Source: Streptomyces naganishii JCM 4654
Lineage (GTDB): Bacteria > Actinomycetota > Actinomycetes > Streptomycetales > Streptomycetaceae
NCBI RefSeq assembly: GCF_014650575.1
Contig: NZ_BMVF01000035.1
Coordinates: forward strand, 1-36,224
Reading direction: 5' to 3'
Length of the DNA: 36,224 bases
A model generated the notes under the pieces. That model was not told the DNA's origin, did not search any database, and saw only the letters and a list, made by a program, of their open reading frames with translations. How positions within the stretch are numbered: position 1 is the first letter of the stretch; every line of letters begins with the position of its first letter. The position numbers and the translations under genes are program-made. Positions 1-7,653 of this stretch are shown here, one piece after another.

Positions 1-89
1 ACATGGAGTGGGTCACGCCGGAGGGCGGCGGCACCCGCCTGACCTGGCACGCCCCCGTGGGCGACGGAGAGGCCCCCGCGGCCCGCTGA
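1..89 (+). CDS. C-terminal end of a DevS/DosT-like sensor histidine kinase (partial)
   Basis: The frame that is open from the left edge ends at TGA 87-89. It encodes about 28 residues ending in a Gly-rich stretch (EGGGTRLTWHAPV) followed by a short acidic/alanine tail. This is the usual finish of the HATPase_c domain in GAF-type two-component kinases: mycobacterial DevS ends with a comparable GTVLRWSAPL segment. The rest of the gene lies outside the window, so the sensor part is unknown. Assignment rests on a very short piece, but it fits a dormancy island that ends with another kinase of this type at 35110. An alternative is any other HATPase_c protein of the NarL-partner class. Confidence 0.6.
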   Translation, partial: MEWVTPEGGGTRLTWHAPVGDGEAPAAR

Positions 90-186
90 CGCTGGTGCGG
101 GCGTGCCGGACGGGCGATCCTGGGAACGCGGACCGGAACACGGCCCCTGGGCCGCGACAGCGCACCCTCCGTGAGGAGGCCCGTCC

Positions 187-1077
187 ATGCACGCTCGGCT
201 GGGCGACCGGCTGGTCGTCGAAAGTCCTGCCACCGGCGCCACACGGCGCGACGGCGAGATCGTCGGCCTGCACCACGACGACGGCACACCGCCCTACGAC
301 GTCCGCTGGTCGGACACGGGCGAGGTCAGCCTCGTGTTCCCCGGGCCGGACGCCCATGTGCGTCACCTCGGGCACGAGGAGCCGCCGGCCGGCGAAGGAC
401 CGCGTGCGCGGGGCGCGGCGCCGCCGGGGGCGAGCCGGGCCGGCGACTTCGGGCGGCGGCTCGCGGACGCCCGGCGGCGGCAAGGGCTCGGCCTGGAGGA
501 GACGGCCGCCCGCGCCCGGATGTCCCCGCAGTACCTCGCCTACCTCGAGCAGCGCCCCTCCGAGCCGGGCATGGCGACCCTGCTGCGCCTGGCCGACGCG
601 CTCGGCACCACCCTCGTGGCGCTGCGCGGCGGCGACCAGGACCTGCCGCCCGGGCAGGGGCAGGCGCTGCTCCACCCCCGCCTCACCGACCTCGGCGCGG
701 ACGAGTGCCGGGCCCTGCTGTCCACGCACGGCGTCGGCCGCGTCGCCCTGACCGGGCCGGACGGTCCCGCCGTCCTCCCGGTCAACTACGACGTCGTGGA
801 CGACGCCCTCTACTTCCGCACCGCGCCGGACGCGGCCCCGGCGGCGGCCGTCGGCCAGGAGGTGGCCTTCGAGGTGGACCACGTCGACGAGACGATGAGC
901 CGGGGCTGGAGCGTCCTCGCCGTCGGCCGCGCCGAGGCCGTCACGGACCCCGAGGCGGTGCGACGGCTCGCGGAACGGGCCCGCTCCACCCCCTGGGCGG
1001 GCGGCCCGCGCCCCCTCTGGGTGAGGATCGCCCCCACCCGCCTGACGGGCCGCCGCATCACCCCGGCCGGCGGCTGA
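187..1077 (+). CDS. DUF1918 - XRE-type HTH - PNPOx-fold fusion protein
   Basis: The protein has 296 residues in three parts. Residues 1-60 match DUF1918, a small SH3-like module (GDRLVV near the start, PPYDVRW, PGPDAHV). Residues about 88-150 form a Cro/C1-type helix-turn-helix (RLADARRRQGL, SPQYLAYLEQ). Residues about 160-295 form a pyridoxamine-phosphate-oxidase-like split barrel (LLSTHGVGRVAL, LPVNYDVVDD, then a WSVLAVGRAEAVTD strand). PNPOx-like proteins in this setting usually bind flavin, F420 or haem. No cofactor can be assigned here. The start is ATG 187, with GAGGAGG 8-14 bases upstream. It is followed by a 147-bp gap carrying candidate DevR-type boxes for the next operon. Relatives at 15699 and 16543 lack the first one or two modules. 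Confidence 0.85.
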   Translation: MHARLGDRLVVESPATGATRRDGEIVGLHHDDGTPPYDVRWSDTGEVSLVFPGPDAHVRHLGHEEPPAGEGPRARGAAPPGASRAGDFGRRLADARRRQGLGLEETAARARMSPQYLAYLEQRPSEPGMATLLRLADALGTTLVALRGGDQDLPPGQGQALLHPRLTDLGADECRALLSTHGVGRVALTGPDGPAVLPVNYDVVDDALYFRTAPDAAPAAAVGQEVAFEVDHVDETMSRGWSVLAVGRAEAVTDPEAVRRLAERARSTPWAGGPRPLWVRIAPTRLTGRRITPAGG

Positions 1078-1109
1078 GCGACCCCCGCCGGACGCCCCCG
1101 CCCGAGGTG

Positions 1110-1144
1110 GGGACCTTCGTGGCGGGACGGGGGCTGTTCGGCCC
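1110..1144. promoter_or_regulatory. Candidate DevR/OsdR-type operator pair before the OsmC operon
   Basis: GGGCTGTTCGGCCC at 1131-1144 fits the recurrent GGGMC-N4-GKCCC pattern with one mismatch. A poorer copy, GGGACCTTCGTGGC at 1110-1123, is centred 21 bp upstream, which puts both on the same helix face. The good copy ends 80 bp before ATG 1225. The motif is seen directly. Its identity as a response-regulator site is inferred. Confidence 0.5.
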
Positions 1145-1224
1145 GGGACGGCGGCGGGGGAGCGGCGGTGGACTGGGAGGTACAAGGGGCGGTCCTCCGC
1201 CCGGGCCGCAGTGAGGGAGCCGAG

Positions 1225-1893
1225 ATGAACATCGAGACAGGGTGCGGCCGCACGGTCGGCGTCACCCGCTTCGCACCCCACGGTCTGCCCGCGTCCATGG
1301 GCCGCGTCGTCCTGGAGACCACCTGCACGTCCGAGGACAAGGGCGAGCTGTGGGCGTCGCTGACGCCCGAGGAGGCCAGGCGGCTGGCGGCCCTGCTGCT
1401 GTTCCAGGCGGCCGCGGTGGACTCCGCGCCCGCCGGCCCGTCCGGACGCGTCGAGGTCGTCCCGGTCGCGGGCGACGCCTACGAGATCCGCGTCCGCGGC
1501 CACGTCCTCACCGTCGACCAGCCCCGCTCGGACGGCGGCAAGGACACCGCGCCCACGCCCGTGGAACTGTTCGTGGCCTCCCTCGCCTCGTGCGCCGCGC
1601 ACTACGCGGGACGCTTCCTCGACCGGCACGGCGTGGACCGGACCGGGCTGCGCGTCGACGCGGGATTCCGCATGGCCGAGGACCGCCCGGCCCGCGTGGC
1701 CGCGCTGTCGCTGACGGTGGAGGCGCCCGCGCTGCCCCCGGACCGCATGCAGGCCCTGCGCGCGGTGGTCTCCCACTGCACGGTGAGCAACACCCTCGCA
1801 CGCGTCCCCGGCATCGGGCTCGAGGTCGTGTGCGGACCACAGGGGGAGCCGGCGGTCACGGAAGCCCCGGCCCCGGAGGGGAGCCGGACATGA
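1225..1893 (+). CDS. OsmC-family peroxiredoxin with an extra N-terminal domain
   Basis: The protein has 222 residues. Residues 1-70 form an unassigned module (VVLETTCTSEDKGELWASLT, then a helix rich in Ala and Leu). Residues about 72-220 are an OsmC/Ohr fold. Both family cysteines are present: Cys123 in LASCAAHYAG and Cys185 in SHCTVSNTL. These are the expected peroxidatic and resolving residues for reducing organic hydroperoxides with a dithiol donor. ATG 1225 is chosen because GAGGG lies 8-12 bases upstream. An in-frame start 57 bases earlier (1168) has a poorer site. The stop overlaps the next start (ATGA), so translation is coupled to the DUF4389 membrane protein. A candidate DevR-type box lies 80 bp upstream. 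Confidence 0.85.
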   Translation: MNIETGCGRTVGVTRFAPHGLPASMGRVVLETTCTSEDKGELWASLTPEEARRLAALLLFQAAAVDSAPAGPSGRVEVVPVAGDAYEIRVRGHVLTVDQPRSDGGKDTAPTPVELFVASLASCAAHYAGRFLDRHGVDRTGLRVDAGFRMAEDRPARVAALSLTVEAPALPPDRMQALRAVVSHCTVSNTLARVPGIGLEVVCGPQGEPAVTEAPAPEGSRT

Positions 1894-2597
1894 GCACGTA
1901 TCCGACCGCCACGGACTTCCCGGCCGCCGGCCGCCCGCCGGTGAGCGTGCGGGCGACGCTGGACGCCCCGCTGTCGCGGTGGCTGTGGCTGGTGAAGTGG
2001 ATCCTCGCGATCCCGCACCTCGTGGTGCTGGCGTTCCTGTGGACCGGCTTCGTCCTCGCCGGTCTCGCGGCGGGCTTCGCCATCCTGTTCACCGGGCGCA
2101 GCCCCCGGCCGCTGTTCGACTTCCAGGCCGGTGTGCTGCGCTGGACCTGGCGGGTGGCGTACTACACCTACGGCGCCCTCGGCACCGACCGCTACCCGCC
2201 GTTCAGCCTCGGCGAGGAGCCGTCCTACCCGGCCCGCCTCGACATCGTGTACCCCGAGCGGATGTCGCGCGGCCTGGTCATGGTCAAGTGGTGGCTGCTG
2301 GCGCTGCCGCACTACCTGGTCGTCGGCGTCCTGCTGGGCGGCCTGCACCTCGGCTGGTGGGGCGGCACGGGTCTGATCGCCCTGCTCAGCGTCTTCGCGG
2401 GCGTGGCCCTGCTGTTCACCGGCGCCTACCCGCCCGGCCTGTTCGACCTCGTGATGGGCCTGAACCGGTGGGTGCTGCGGGTCGCCGCCTACGTCGGCCT
2501 GATGACGGACGAGTACCCGCCCTTCCGGCTCGACCTCGGCGGCACGGAGCCCACGGCGGACGCCGTGCGGGACGGGGAGCCCGGCACCAAGGCGTGA
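1890..2597 (+). CDS. DUF4389 integral membrane protein
   Basis: The 235-residue protein has two repeats of the DUF4389 pattern. The first has WLWLVKWILAIPHLVVLAFL, a second hydrophobic segment, FTGRSPRPLFDFQAG and a Trp/Tyr-rich strand ending in YPPFSL. The second has MVKWWLLALPHYLVVGVLL, another hydrophobic segment, FTGAYPPGLFDLVMG and a closing YPPFRL. About four transmembrane segments are visible, in pairs. No enzymatic motif is seen and the biochemical role of the family is unknown to me. It starts inside the stop codon of the OsmC gene, so the two proteins are made together. A membrane partner in thiol or peroxide stress is a reasonable but unproven idea. Confidence 0.85.
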   Translation: MSTYPTATDFPAAGRPPVSVRATLDAPLSRWLWLVKWILAIPHLVVLAFLWTGFVLAGLAAGFAILFTGRSPRPLFDFQAGVLRWTWRVAYYTYGALGTDRYPPFSLGEEPSYPARLDIVYPERMSRGLVMVKWWLLALPHYLVVGVLLGGLHLGWWGGTGLIALLSVFAGVALLFTGAYPPGLFDLVMGLNRWVLRVAAYVGLMTDEYPPFRLDLGGTEPTADAVRDGEPGTKA

Positions 2598-2608
2598 CCG
2601 CCCGGTCC

Positions 2609-2703
2609 ACCGCGCCGGCGCAACGGGCCACCGCGCCGGCGCAACGGGCCACCGCGCCGGTGCGACGGGCCGGCGCGCCGGCGCGACGGGTCAGCGCGAC
2701 GGG
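2609..2703. repeat. 21-bp tandem repeat, about 4.5 copies, at a convergent gene end
   Basis: Units begin at 2609, 2630, 2651 and 2672, with a partial unit at 2693. The first two are identical and later ones drift. Each contains GCGCCGGCGC or a close variant, a self-complementary 10-mer able to fold. The array starts 12 bp after the DUF4389 stop and runs into the last codons of the minus-strand Usp gene. It could serve as a set of weak bidirectional terminator hairpins or be simple slippage expansion. Confidence 0.75.
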
Positions 2704-3149
2704 TCCTGGCCGTGTTCCTTGCGGACCACGACCACCGGGCAGGCCGCGTGCTGGGCGCAGCGCTGGCTGACCGAGCCGAGCATGGCGCGCGCGAAACCGC
2801 CCCGGCCGCGGCTGCCCACGACGAGGATCTCCGCCCCCTCCGACGCGCGGATCAGCACCTCGGAGGGGTCGCCCTCGACGAGGTGCTCCTCCAGTCCGGC
2901 CGGGTGCTCCTCGCCGAAGACGCCCCGCAGCTCCCCGGCGAAGCGCTCCCGGGCCTGCTCCAGGTCGTACTCGGGGTCGATCGCCGGTCCCGTCCAGCCG
3001 ACGTCGGAGGGCGTGTCCCAGACGTGGATCGCCTCCACGACACCGCCGACGAGCCCGGCGTATCCGAACGCCCAGCGCAGGGCGGCGTACGAGGACGGGG
3101 AGCCGTCCACACCCACTACCACCCGGCGTCGCGCTCCAGAGGTTTGCAT
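2691..3149 (-). CDS. Universal stress protein, single domain
   Basis: One UspA domain of about 150 residues. It has the first-strand signature VVVGVDGSPSS, then a central acidic region, then the ATP-loop GSRGRGG...LGS with spacing G-2-G-9-G-S, and ends CPVVVVRKE. The complete loop predicts ATP binding, probably as a homodimer. ATG 3149 is preferred because GAGGTGG lies just upstream. A GTG 6 bases earlier would add two residues. This is the only one-domain Usp here: the other five carry two domains. It lies downstream of the phosphatase gene on the same strand with a 120-bp gap, so it may have its own promoter. Its 3' end overlaps the 21-bp repeat array. Confidence 0.9.
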   Translation of the reverse strand: MQTSGARRRVVVGVDGSPSSYAALRWAFGYAGLVGGVVEAIHVWDTPSDVGWTGPAIDPEYDLEQARERFAGELRGVFGEEHPAGLEEHLVEGDPSEVLIRASEGAEILVVGSRGRGGFARAMLGSVSQRCAQHAACPVVVVRKEHGQDPSR

Positions 3150-3269
3150 GGCCACCTCACTCAGCAGTCGCTGTCCCGCGTCACGGTGACGTCCACGGTC
3201 CTTGAGTCCACGCTGCCCGGACCGGCGTGACTGTGCCAGCCGGAGGACGCGACCGGAGTCCCGGGCCGT

Positions 3270-5264
3270 TCACAGCTTCAGCGTGAACCAGGTGGTCTTG
3301 CCCTCGTCGGTGGGCCGTACGCCCCAGCTCTCGGCGAGCGCGCGCACCAGGAACAGCCCGCGCCCTGACTCGTCGTCCTCGGCCGCCACCCGCGGCTCGG
3401 GCAGGTGCGGGCTGCGGTCGCCGACCTCCACGGTGAGGTCCGTGGCCGTACGGCACAGGCGCAGCGCGATCGGGCCCTGGGCGTGCTGGACGGCGTTGGT
3501 GAGGATCTCGGAGAGCAGCAGCTGGGCGTCGTACGCGGGCGCCGCGCAGTCCCAGGCGGCCAGGGCCCGGCCGAGGAAGGCCCGCCCCTCGCGCACCGAC
3601 GACGGATCCACGGCCAGCCGGGTGGTGAGCGCGGCCAGCGGCGCGGCCGGGAGCTGGGCGAGCAGCAGGGTGACGTCGTCGTTGTGGCTCTCCGCGTCCG
3701 GCAGCAGGGCGCCGAGCACATGGTCGGCCGCCGCCTCCAGACCGGTGGCGCCGGCGAAGCAGGCGTCGAGGACGGAGGTGAGCTCGCCGAGCCGGGCCTC
3801 GATGTCGCTGCCCGGCGTCTCGATCAGGCCGTCGGTGTACAGGACGAGGGTGGCGCCGGGCGGTATGTCCGCGCACGACTGCTCGTACAGGACGCCGCCG
3901 ACGCCGAGCGGGGCGTTGACCGGCGCGGGCAGCGGCCGTACGCCGTCCCGCGGGCCCACCACGAGGGTGGGCAGGTGCCCGGCCGAGCAGACGGTGACCG
4001 TGCCGTCGTCCGGGGCGACCACCAGATAGCAGCAGGTGACCAGCTGGTCGGGCACGTCCAGGTCGGCGACGACCGTGTCCAGGGCCTGCATCAGCTGGCG
4101 CGGCTGCATCCCCGTCTTGGCCAGCGCGTGCGCGGCCGAACGCAGCTGGCCCATGACGGCGGCGGCCTCCAGGCCCCGGCCCATCACGTCCCCGATGAGG
4201 ACGCCGACCCGTCCGGCGCCCAGCGGGATGAGGTCGAACCAGTCGCCGCCGACGCCGGCGCCCTGGGTGGCGGGCCGGTAGCGGCTGGCCGTGGCGATGC
4301 CCGGCAGCGCGGGCGGGGTGCCCATCAGACTGCGCTGCAAAGTGAGCGCGATGTGCCGCTGCTGCTCCAGCAGGGCGGTGAGCTCCGCCTCCGCGCGCTT
4401 GCGGTCGCCGATGTCCCGCACGATGGCGCACGCGCCGACCACCCGGCCGCGGGTGTCCCGGGTCGGCCACAGCGTGACGTCCACGTCGAGGAACGTCCCG
4501 TTCCTGGTCAGCCGCAGGGTCTCGAAGTGCTCGACCTTCTCGCCGTGCCGCAGCCGGCGCAGCAGCGCGCTGATCTCGTCCTGCCCTTCGGGCGGGGCGA
4601 GCATGGACACGTGCCGCCCGATGGCCTCCTCGGCCGTGTAGCCGTAAAGGCGGGCCGCGGCCGCGTTCCAGTAGGTGATGTAGCCGTCGAGCGTCTTGGC
4701 GAGGATGGCGTCCTGGGAGGACTCCACCAGCGCGGCGAGCTCGTTGATGCGGGCCTCGGCCGCCTTGCGGTCGCTGACGTCCCGGACGGCCGCGGACACC
4801 AGCAGCCCGTCCGCGGTCTCCAGCGGGCTGAGACTGATCTCCACCGGGAACTCGGTGCCGTTCTTGCGCCGCCCGTGCAGCTCCAGGCCCGCGCCCATGG
4901 GCCGCACCTGGCGGTTGGCGGAGTAGCCGTCGCGGTGGCGGGTGTGGTGGGCGCGGAAGCGGTGCGGTACGAGCAACTCCACCGGGTTGCCCAGCAGTTC
5001 CTCGCGCCGGTAGCCGAACAGGGCCTCGGTCTGCGCGTTCACCAGGCGGATGGCGCCGGTGTCGTCCACGATGACCATGGCGTCCGGGGCCGCCTCCAGC
5101 AGCCCGCGGAACCGCTCCTCGGCGGCCGACGGCGCGCCCTCCGGGCCCCGCGGCGCGTCCTGACGGCCCGGCCGGCCGCACCGGCACTCCTCGGCAGCCG
5201 GCGCGTGCGGCTCGAGGACCTGTGGGCGCGGCGGATGTGCCGATTCGCCAACGAATGCGCTCAT
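3270..5264 (-). CDS. PAS-PAS-PP2C (SpoIIE-type) phosphatase with C-terminal HATPase domain
   Basis: The protein has 664 residues. After about 45 low-complexity residues come PAS 1 (about 50-165, LLEAAPDAMVIVDDTG), PAS 2 (about 175-295, LVESSQDAILAKTLDG) and a short helix. A SpoIIE/RsbU-type PP2C domain follows (about 320-540). It contains VGGDWFDLIPL, GDVMGRG, YTDGL and NDDVTLL, which hold the metal-binding aspartates. The last part is an RsbW-type HATPase_c domain (about 545-660, LLSEILTNAVQHA, ESGRGLFLV). Such proteins act on anti-sigma-antagonist proteins and link sensed signals to stress sigma factors. PAS domains can bind haem or flavin, but no ligand residue is certain. No anti-sigma or antagonist gene is adjacent, so the partner is encoded elsewhere. 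Confidence 0.9.
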   Translation of the reverse strand: MSAFVGESAHPPRPQVLEPHAPAAEECRCGRPGRQDAPRGPEGAPSAAEERFRGLLEAAPDAMVIVDDTGAIRLVNAQTEALFGYRREELLGNPVELLVPHRFRAHHTRHRDGYSANRQVRPMGAGLELHGRRKNGTEFPVEISLSPLETADGLLVSAAVRDVSDRKAAEARINELAALVESSQDAILAKTLDGYITYWNAAAARLYGYTAEEAIGRHVSMLAPPEGQDEISALLRRLRHGEKVEHFETLRLTRNGTFLDVDVTLWPTRDTRGRVVGACAIVRDIGDRKRAEAELTALLEQQRHIALTLQRSLMGTPPALPGIATASRYRPATQGAGVGGDWFDLIPLGAGRVGVLIGDVMGRGLEAAAVMGQLRSAAHALAKTGMQPRQLMQALDTVVADLDVPDQLVTCCYLVVAPDDGTVTVCSAGHLPTLVVGPRDGVRPLPAPVNAPLGVGGVLYEQSCADIPPGATLVLYTDGLIETPGSDIEARLGELTSVLDACFAGATGLEAAADHVLGALLPDAESHNDDVTLLLAQLPAAPLAALTTRLAVDPSSVREGRAFLGRALAAWDCAAPAYDAQLLLSEILTNAVQHAQGPIALRLCRTATDLTVEVGDRSPHLPEPRVAAEDDESGRGLFLVRALAESWGVRPTDEGKTTWFTLKL

Positions 5265-5449
5265 GTCCGTCCCGCCCGCTTCCTGAGCCGATGGGCCATC
5301 ACAGCGCAGGCGCGCGGGACGCGCACGGGCATGTCGCGTACTGAGCGTCCCTGTCCGAAGAGTTCCGCATACGTTACGCGGCCGGACCGGGCACGGACGT
5401 CTGGCGTTCGCCTCGCGGTTTCACGAACCGGCGTGCGGCGTACGGAAGT

Positions 5450-6451
5450 TCAGTGCCCGTCGTCCGCGAGGACGTCCGCGAGGGTGCGGCGCGGGGAGGC
5501 GGCGCCCTCGGGGCCGTAGCCGAGGCGGATCACCATCTGGGCGTGGCCGGCGCGGCCGCTCGCCCGGGGGCCGATCCGGGAGCGCAGGTCGGGCCACTCC
5601 AGACCCTGGTGCAGCAGGGAGGCCCGTACGCCGTGCACGGTGGCCACCAGCAGCACGCGCTCGAGCGCCTGGCCGGCGCGCAGCCAGTCGGCGCGGCGGT
5701 CGTGCGCGGTGGACAGCACCGCGATCACCGGCCGCGTCTCGTACGGGCGGGCGCTCAGCGCCGCCGGGCTGCGGTGCGCGCCGAAGTCCCGCATCGGCAC
5801 CCGGTCCATGAAGTCCTGGGCGCCCAGGGCGGATTCGGGCACGCCCAGGCCGTCGTAGCGCGCGCCGGGGGCGTGCTCGCGCAGCCAGTGGCGGGACTCG
5901 GCGGCGCGGTCGGCGTCGGCGGTGTTGCGCCGCTCCGCCTCCCGCGTGACCAGCAGTACGCGCTCGGTCTCCTCCGGTCCGGGCAGGGTGAGCGCGACGC
6001 CCTCCGCCTGGGCGGCCTCGACGAGTTCGGCGCGCACCCGGGCCGGCAGCGGGCGGCCGGAGAACGGATGGCGGCTGCTGCGCCGGCGCCACACGGCGTC
6101 GTACAGGACGGAGGCGTACGCGCTGTGGGCCGCCGGACCGCCGAGCCGTACGGTGGCCAGCAGCGTGGGCAGGTCCGGGCGCGGCAGCAGCCGGGTGACC
6201 GGCTCACGGCCGAAGTGGGCGGCGGCGACCCGCAGATTGAGCAGCGCGCAGCCCACGGAGACGTGCAGGGCGCGGCCGGCCGGGTCGATGTGGCGCAGGC
6301 CGCGGTCGGCGGCGGCGCGGATCTGCAGCGTCTCGGTCCCGGGGTCGAGACGGAAGCGCCAGGGCTGGGTGTTGTGGACGGAGGGCGCGGCCGCGGCGGC
6401 GGCGACCAGCCGCTCCAGGGTCGTGACCTCGACTGACGTGCCGGTGCTCAT
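5450..6451 (-). CDS. Acg-type nitroreductase-fold protein
   Basis: The 333-residue protein has the long double-nitroreductase form of mycobacterial Acg (Rv2032, about 330 residues, DosR regulon) rather than the short 200-residue enzyme. Seen features: APSVHNTQPWRF at residues about 22-33, the FMN-site signature of this family; DRGLRHIDPAGRALHVSVGC; a central RRRSSRHPF; and a C-terminal half ending in RLGYGPEG and a short arginine-rich stretch. The family may bind or sequester FMN, and classical activity is uncertain. ATG 6451 has GGAGGAG 7 bases upstream. An upstream in-frame extension to 6832 would run through the divergent Usp promoter and is rejected. A candidate DevR-type box lies about 85-97 bp upstream. 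Confidence 0.88.
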   Translation of the reverse strand: MSTGTSVEVTTLERLVAAAAAAPSVHNTQPWRFRLDPGTETLQIRAAADRGLRHIDPAGRALHVSVGCALLNLRVAAAHFGREPVTRLLPRPDLPTLLATVRLGGPAAHSAYASVLYDAVWRRRSSRHPFSGRPLPARVRAELVEAAQAEGVALTLPGPEETERVLLVTREAERRNTADADRAAESRHWLREHAPGARYDGLGVPESALGAQDFMDRVPMRDFGAHRSPAALSARPYETRPVIAVLSTAHDRRADWLRAGQALERVLLVATVHGVRASLLHQGLEWPDLRSRIGPRASGRAGHAQMVIRLGYGPEGAASPRRTLADVLADDGH

Positions 6452-6534
6452 CGCGGACTCCTCCCGGCGGACCGCGTCCCGCGGACCTTGTCGGTGATCC
6501 GCCCAGTCTTCCCCCGTTCCGCCCCGCCCCCGAG

Positions 6535-6630
6535 AGGCCGAGTGGCCCCGGACGTCCCCCCACAGGTCCCGCCCCGGGGCCCGGGGCGCCGGGATCGGGA
6601 CGGTCGGACCCACGGGGGGACCAGCGGCCC
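6535..6630. promoter_or_regulatory. Three candidate DevR/OsdR-type boxes between divergent nitroreductase and Usp genes
   Basis: AGGCCGAGTGGCCC lies at 6535-6548, GGGACGGTCGGACC at 6597-6610 and GGGACCAGCGGCCC at 6617-6630. The last two are centred 20 bp apart and end 65 bp before the Usp start. The first sits about 85 bp from the nitroreductase start. The rest of the 244-bp intergenic region shows no other clear structure. Confidence 0.55.
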
Positions 6631-6695
6631 CTCCACCGGGCGGGCCGCGGCAGGCAGGCTCGTAGTGGAAGAACTCGTCACAGGAGGTGGAGACC

Positions 6696-7601
6696 ATGCC
6701 CCGCACCGTCGCCGTCGGTCTCGACGGATCACCCGAGAGCCGGGCCGCCGCCGAATGGGCGGCGCGCGAGGCGAAGTTGCTCGGCGTCCCCGTCAAGCTC
6801 GTCCATGTGTGGGAACCGGTGCCCGAGCCCATGGCGCAGGCGCCGCTGCTCGGCGCCGAGACCCACCAGCACTGGACCGAGCGGGTGCCGCGCGAGGCCG
6901 CTCAGGGACTGCGGTCGCGCCACCCCGGCGTGGAAGTGATGACCGAACAGCTCCCCGGCCACGCAGGAGAGTTGCTGACCAAGGTCGCCAAGGAGTCCGG
7001 GCTGATCGTGCTCGGGTCCCGCGCCCTCGGCGGCCTCGGCGGCTTCATGGTCGGCTCGATCGGCATGTCCGTCGTGGCGCACGCCGAAAGCCCCGTCGTG
7101 CTGGTCCGCGCCGACGAACAGGCCGCGGACGAGCACGAGAGCGACCCGGCCGGCGTCCCGTCCACCGCGACCGCCTTCCGGCCCGTCGTCCTCGGCCTGG
7201 ACACCGCCGCCCCGGACGACGCCCTGATCGAGTTCGCCTTCGAGGCGGCCCGCCGCCGCGGCACCTCGCTGCGCGCCGTGCACGCCTGGTACCCGCCCAC
7301 GTACTACGCCTACGCCATGCCCCTGGACGCCGAGCTGCACGCCTCCCTGGCGGCCGGCGAGGCCACCGCCCTGGCCGACGCGCTGCGCCCCTGGCGGCAC
7401 AAGTACCCCGACGTCGAGGTCGTCGAGGACTCCCACTGCGGCAACGCCGCCGACGCCCTGGTCGCCGCCTCCGCGGAGGCGTCCCTGGTCGTCGTCGGCC
7501 GGCGGGTGCGCCGCAACCCGTTCGGCACCCACATCGGCCACGTCACCCACGCCGTCCTGCACCACGGCACCGCCCCGGTCGCCGTCGTCGCCCACGGCTG
7601 A
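6696..7601 (+). CDS. Universal stress protein, tandem two-domain
   Basis: The protein has 301 residues. Usp domain 1 covers about 1-145 (AVGLDGSPES, then LGSRALGG...VGS). Domain 2 covers about 160-300 (VVLGLDTAAPDD, ending CP-less APVAVVAHG). In domain 1 the ATP loop has alanine at the second loop glycine, and in domain 2 the loop is replaced (GRRVRRN...IGH). Nucleotide binding may therefore be weak or restricted to one half. ATG 6696 has AGGAGGT 7 bases upstream; an in-frame GTG at 6687 overlaps that site and is less likely. It is followed after 52 bp by an alcohol dehydrogenase and another Usp, so it heads a three-gene unit behind a pair of candidate DevR-type boxes. Confidence 0.9.
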   Translation: MPRTVAVGLDGSPESRAAAEWAAREAKLLGVPVKLVHVWEPVPEPMAQAPLLGAETHQHWTERVPREAAQGLRSRHPGVEVMTEQLPGHAGELLTKVAKESGLIVLGSRALGGLGGFMVGSIGMSVVAHAESPVVLVRADEQAADEHESDPAGVPSTATAFRPVVLGLDTAAPDDALIEFAFEAARRRGTSLRAVHAWYPPTYYAYAMPLDAELHASLAAGEATALADALRPWRHKYPDVEVVEDSHCGNAADALVAASAEASLVVVGRRVRRNPFGTHIGHVTHAVLHHGTAPVAVVAHG

Positions 7602-7653
7602 CCCACCCCCGCACGAACCACCACCCCGGTCACTCATCCGAGGAGCACACATC

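Noticed and set aside
142..153. GGCCCCTGGGCC palindrome before the gene at 187 as a DevR-type box
   Set aside because: The half-sites are in the opposite orientation (GGCCC...GGGCC) with a 2-base spacer, so the geometry does not fit.
13..1776. A 587-codon minus-strand open frame over the first genes
   Set aside because: It is antisense to the DUF1918-HTH-PNPOx and OsmC genes, which have clear domains and ribosome sites.
3263..3276. GGGCCGTTCACAGC as an operator for the Usp at 3149
   Set aside because: Only the left half and spacer match, and it overlaps the last codons of the phosphatase gene.
6452..6832. N-terminal extension of the nitroreductase to 6832
   Set aside because: It would overlap the start of the divergent Usp and its operators. 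ATG 6451 has an excellent ribosome site and the family start.
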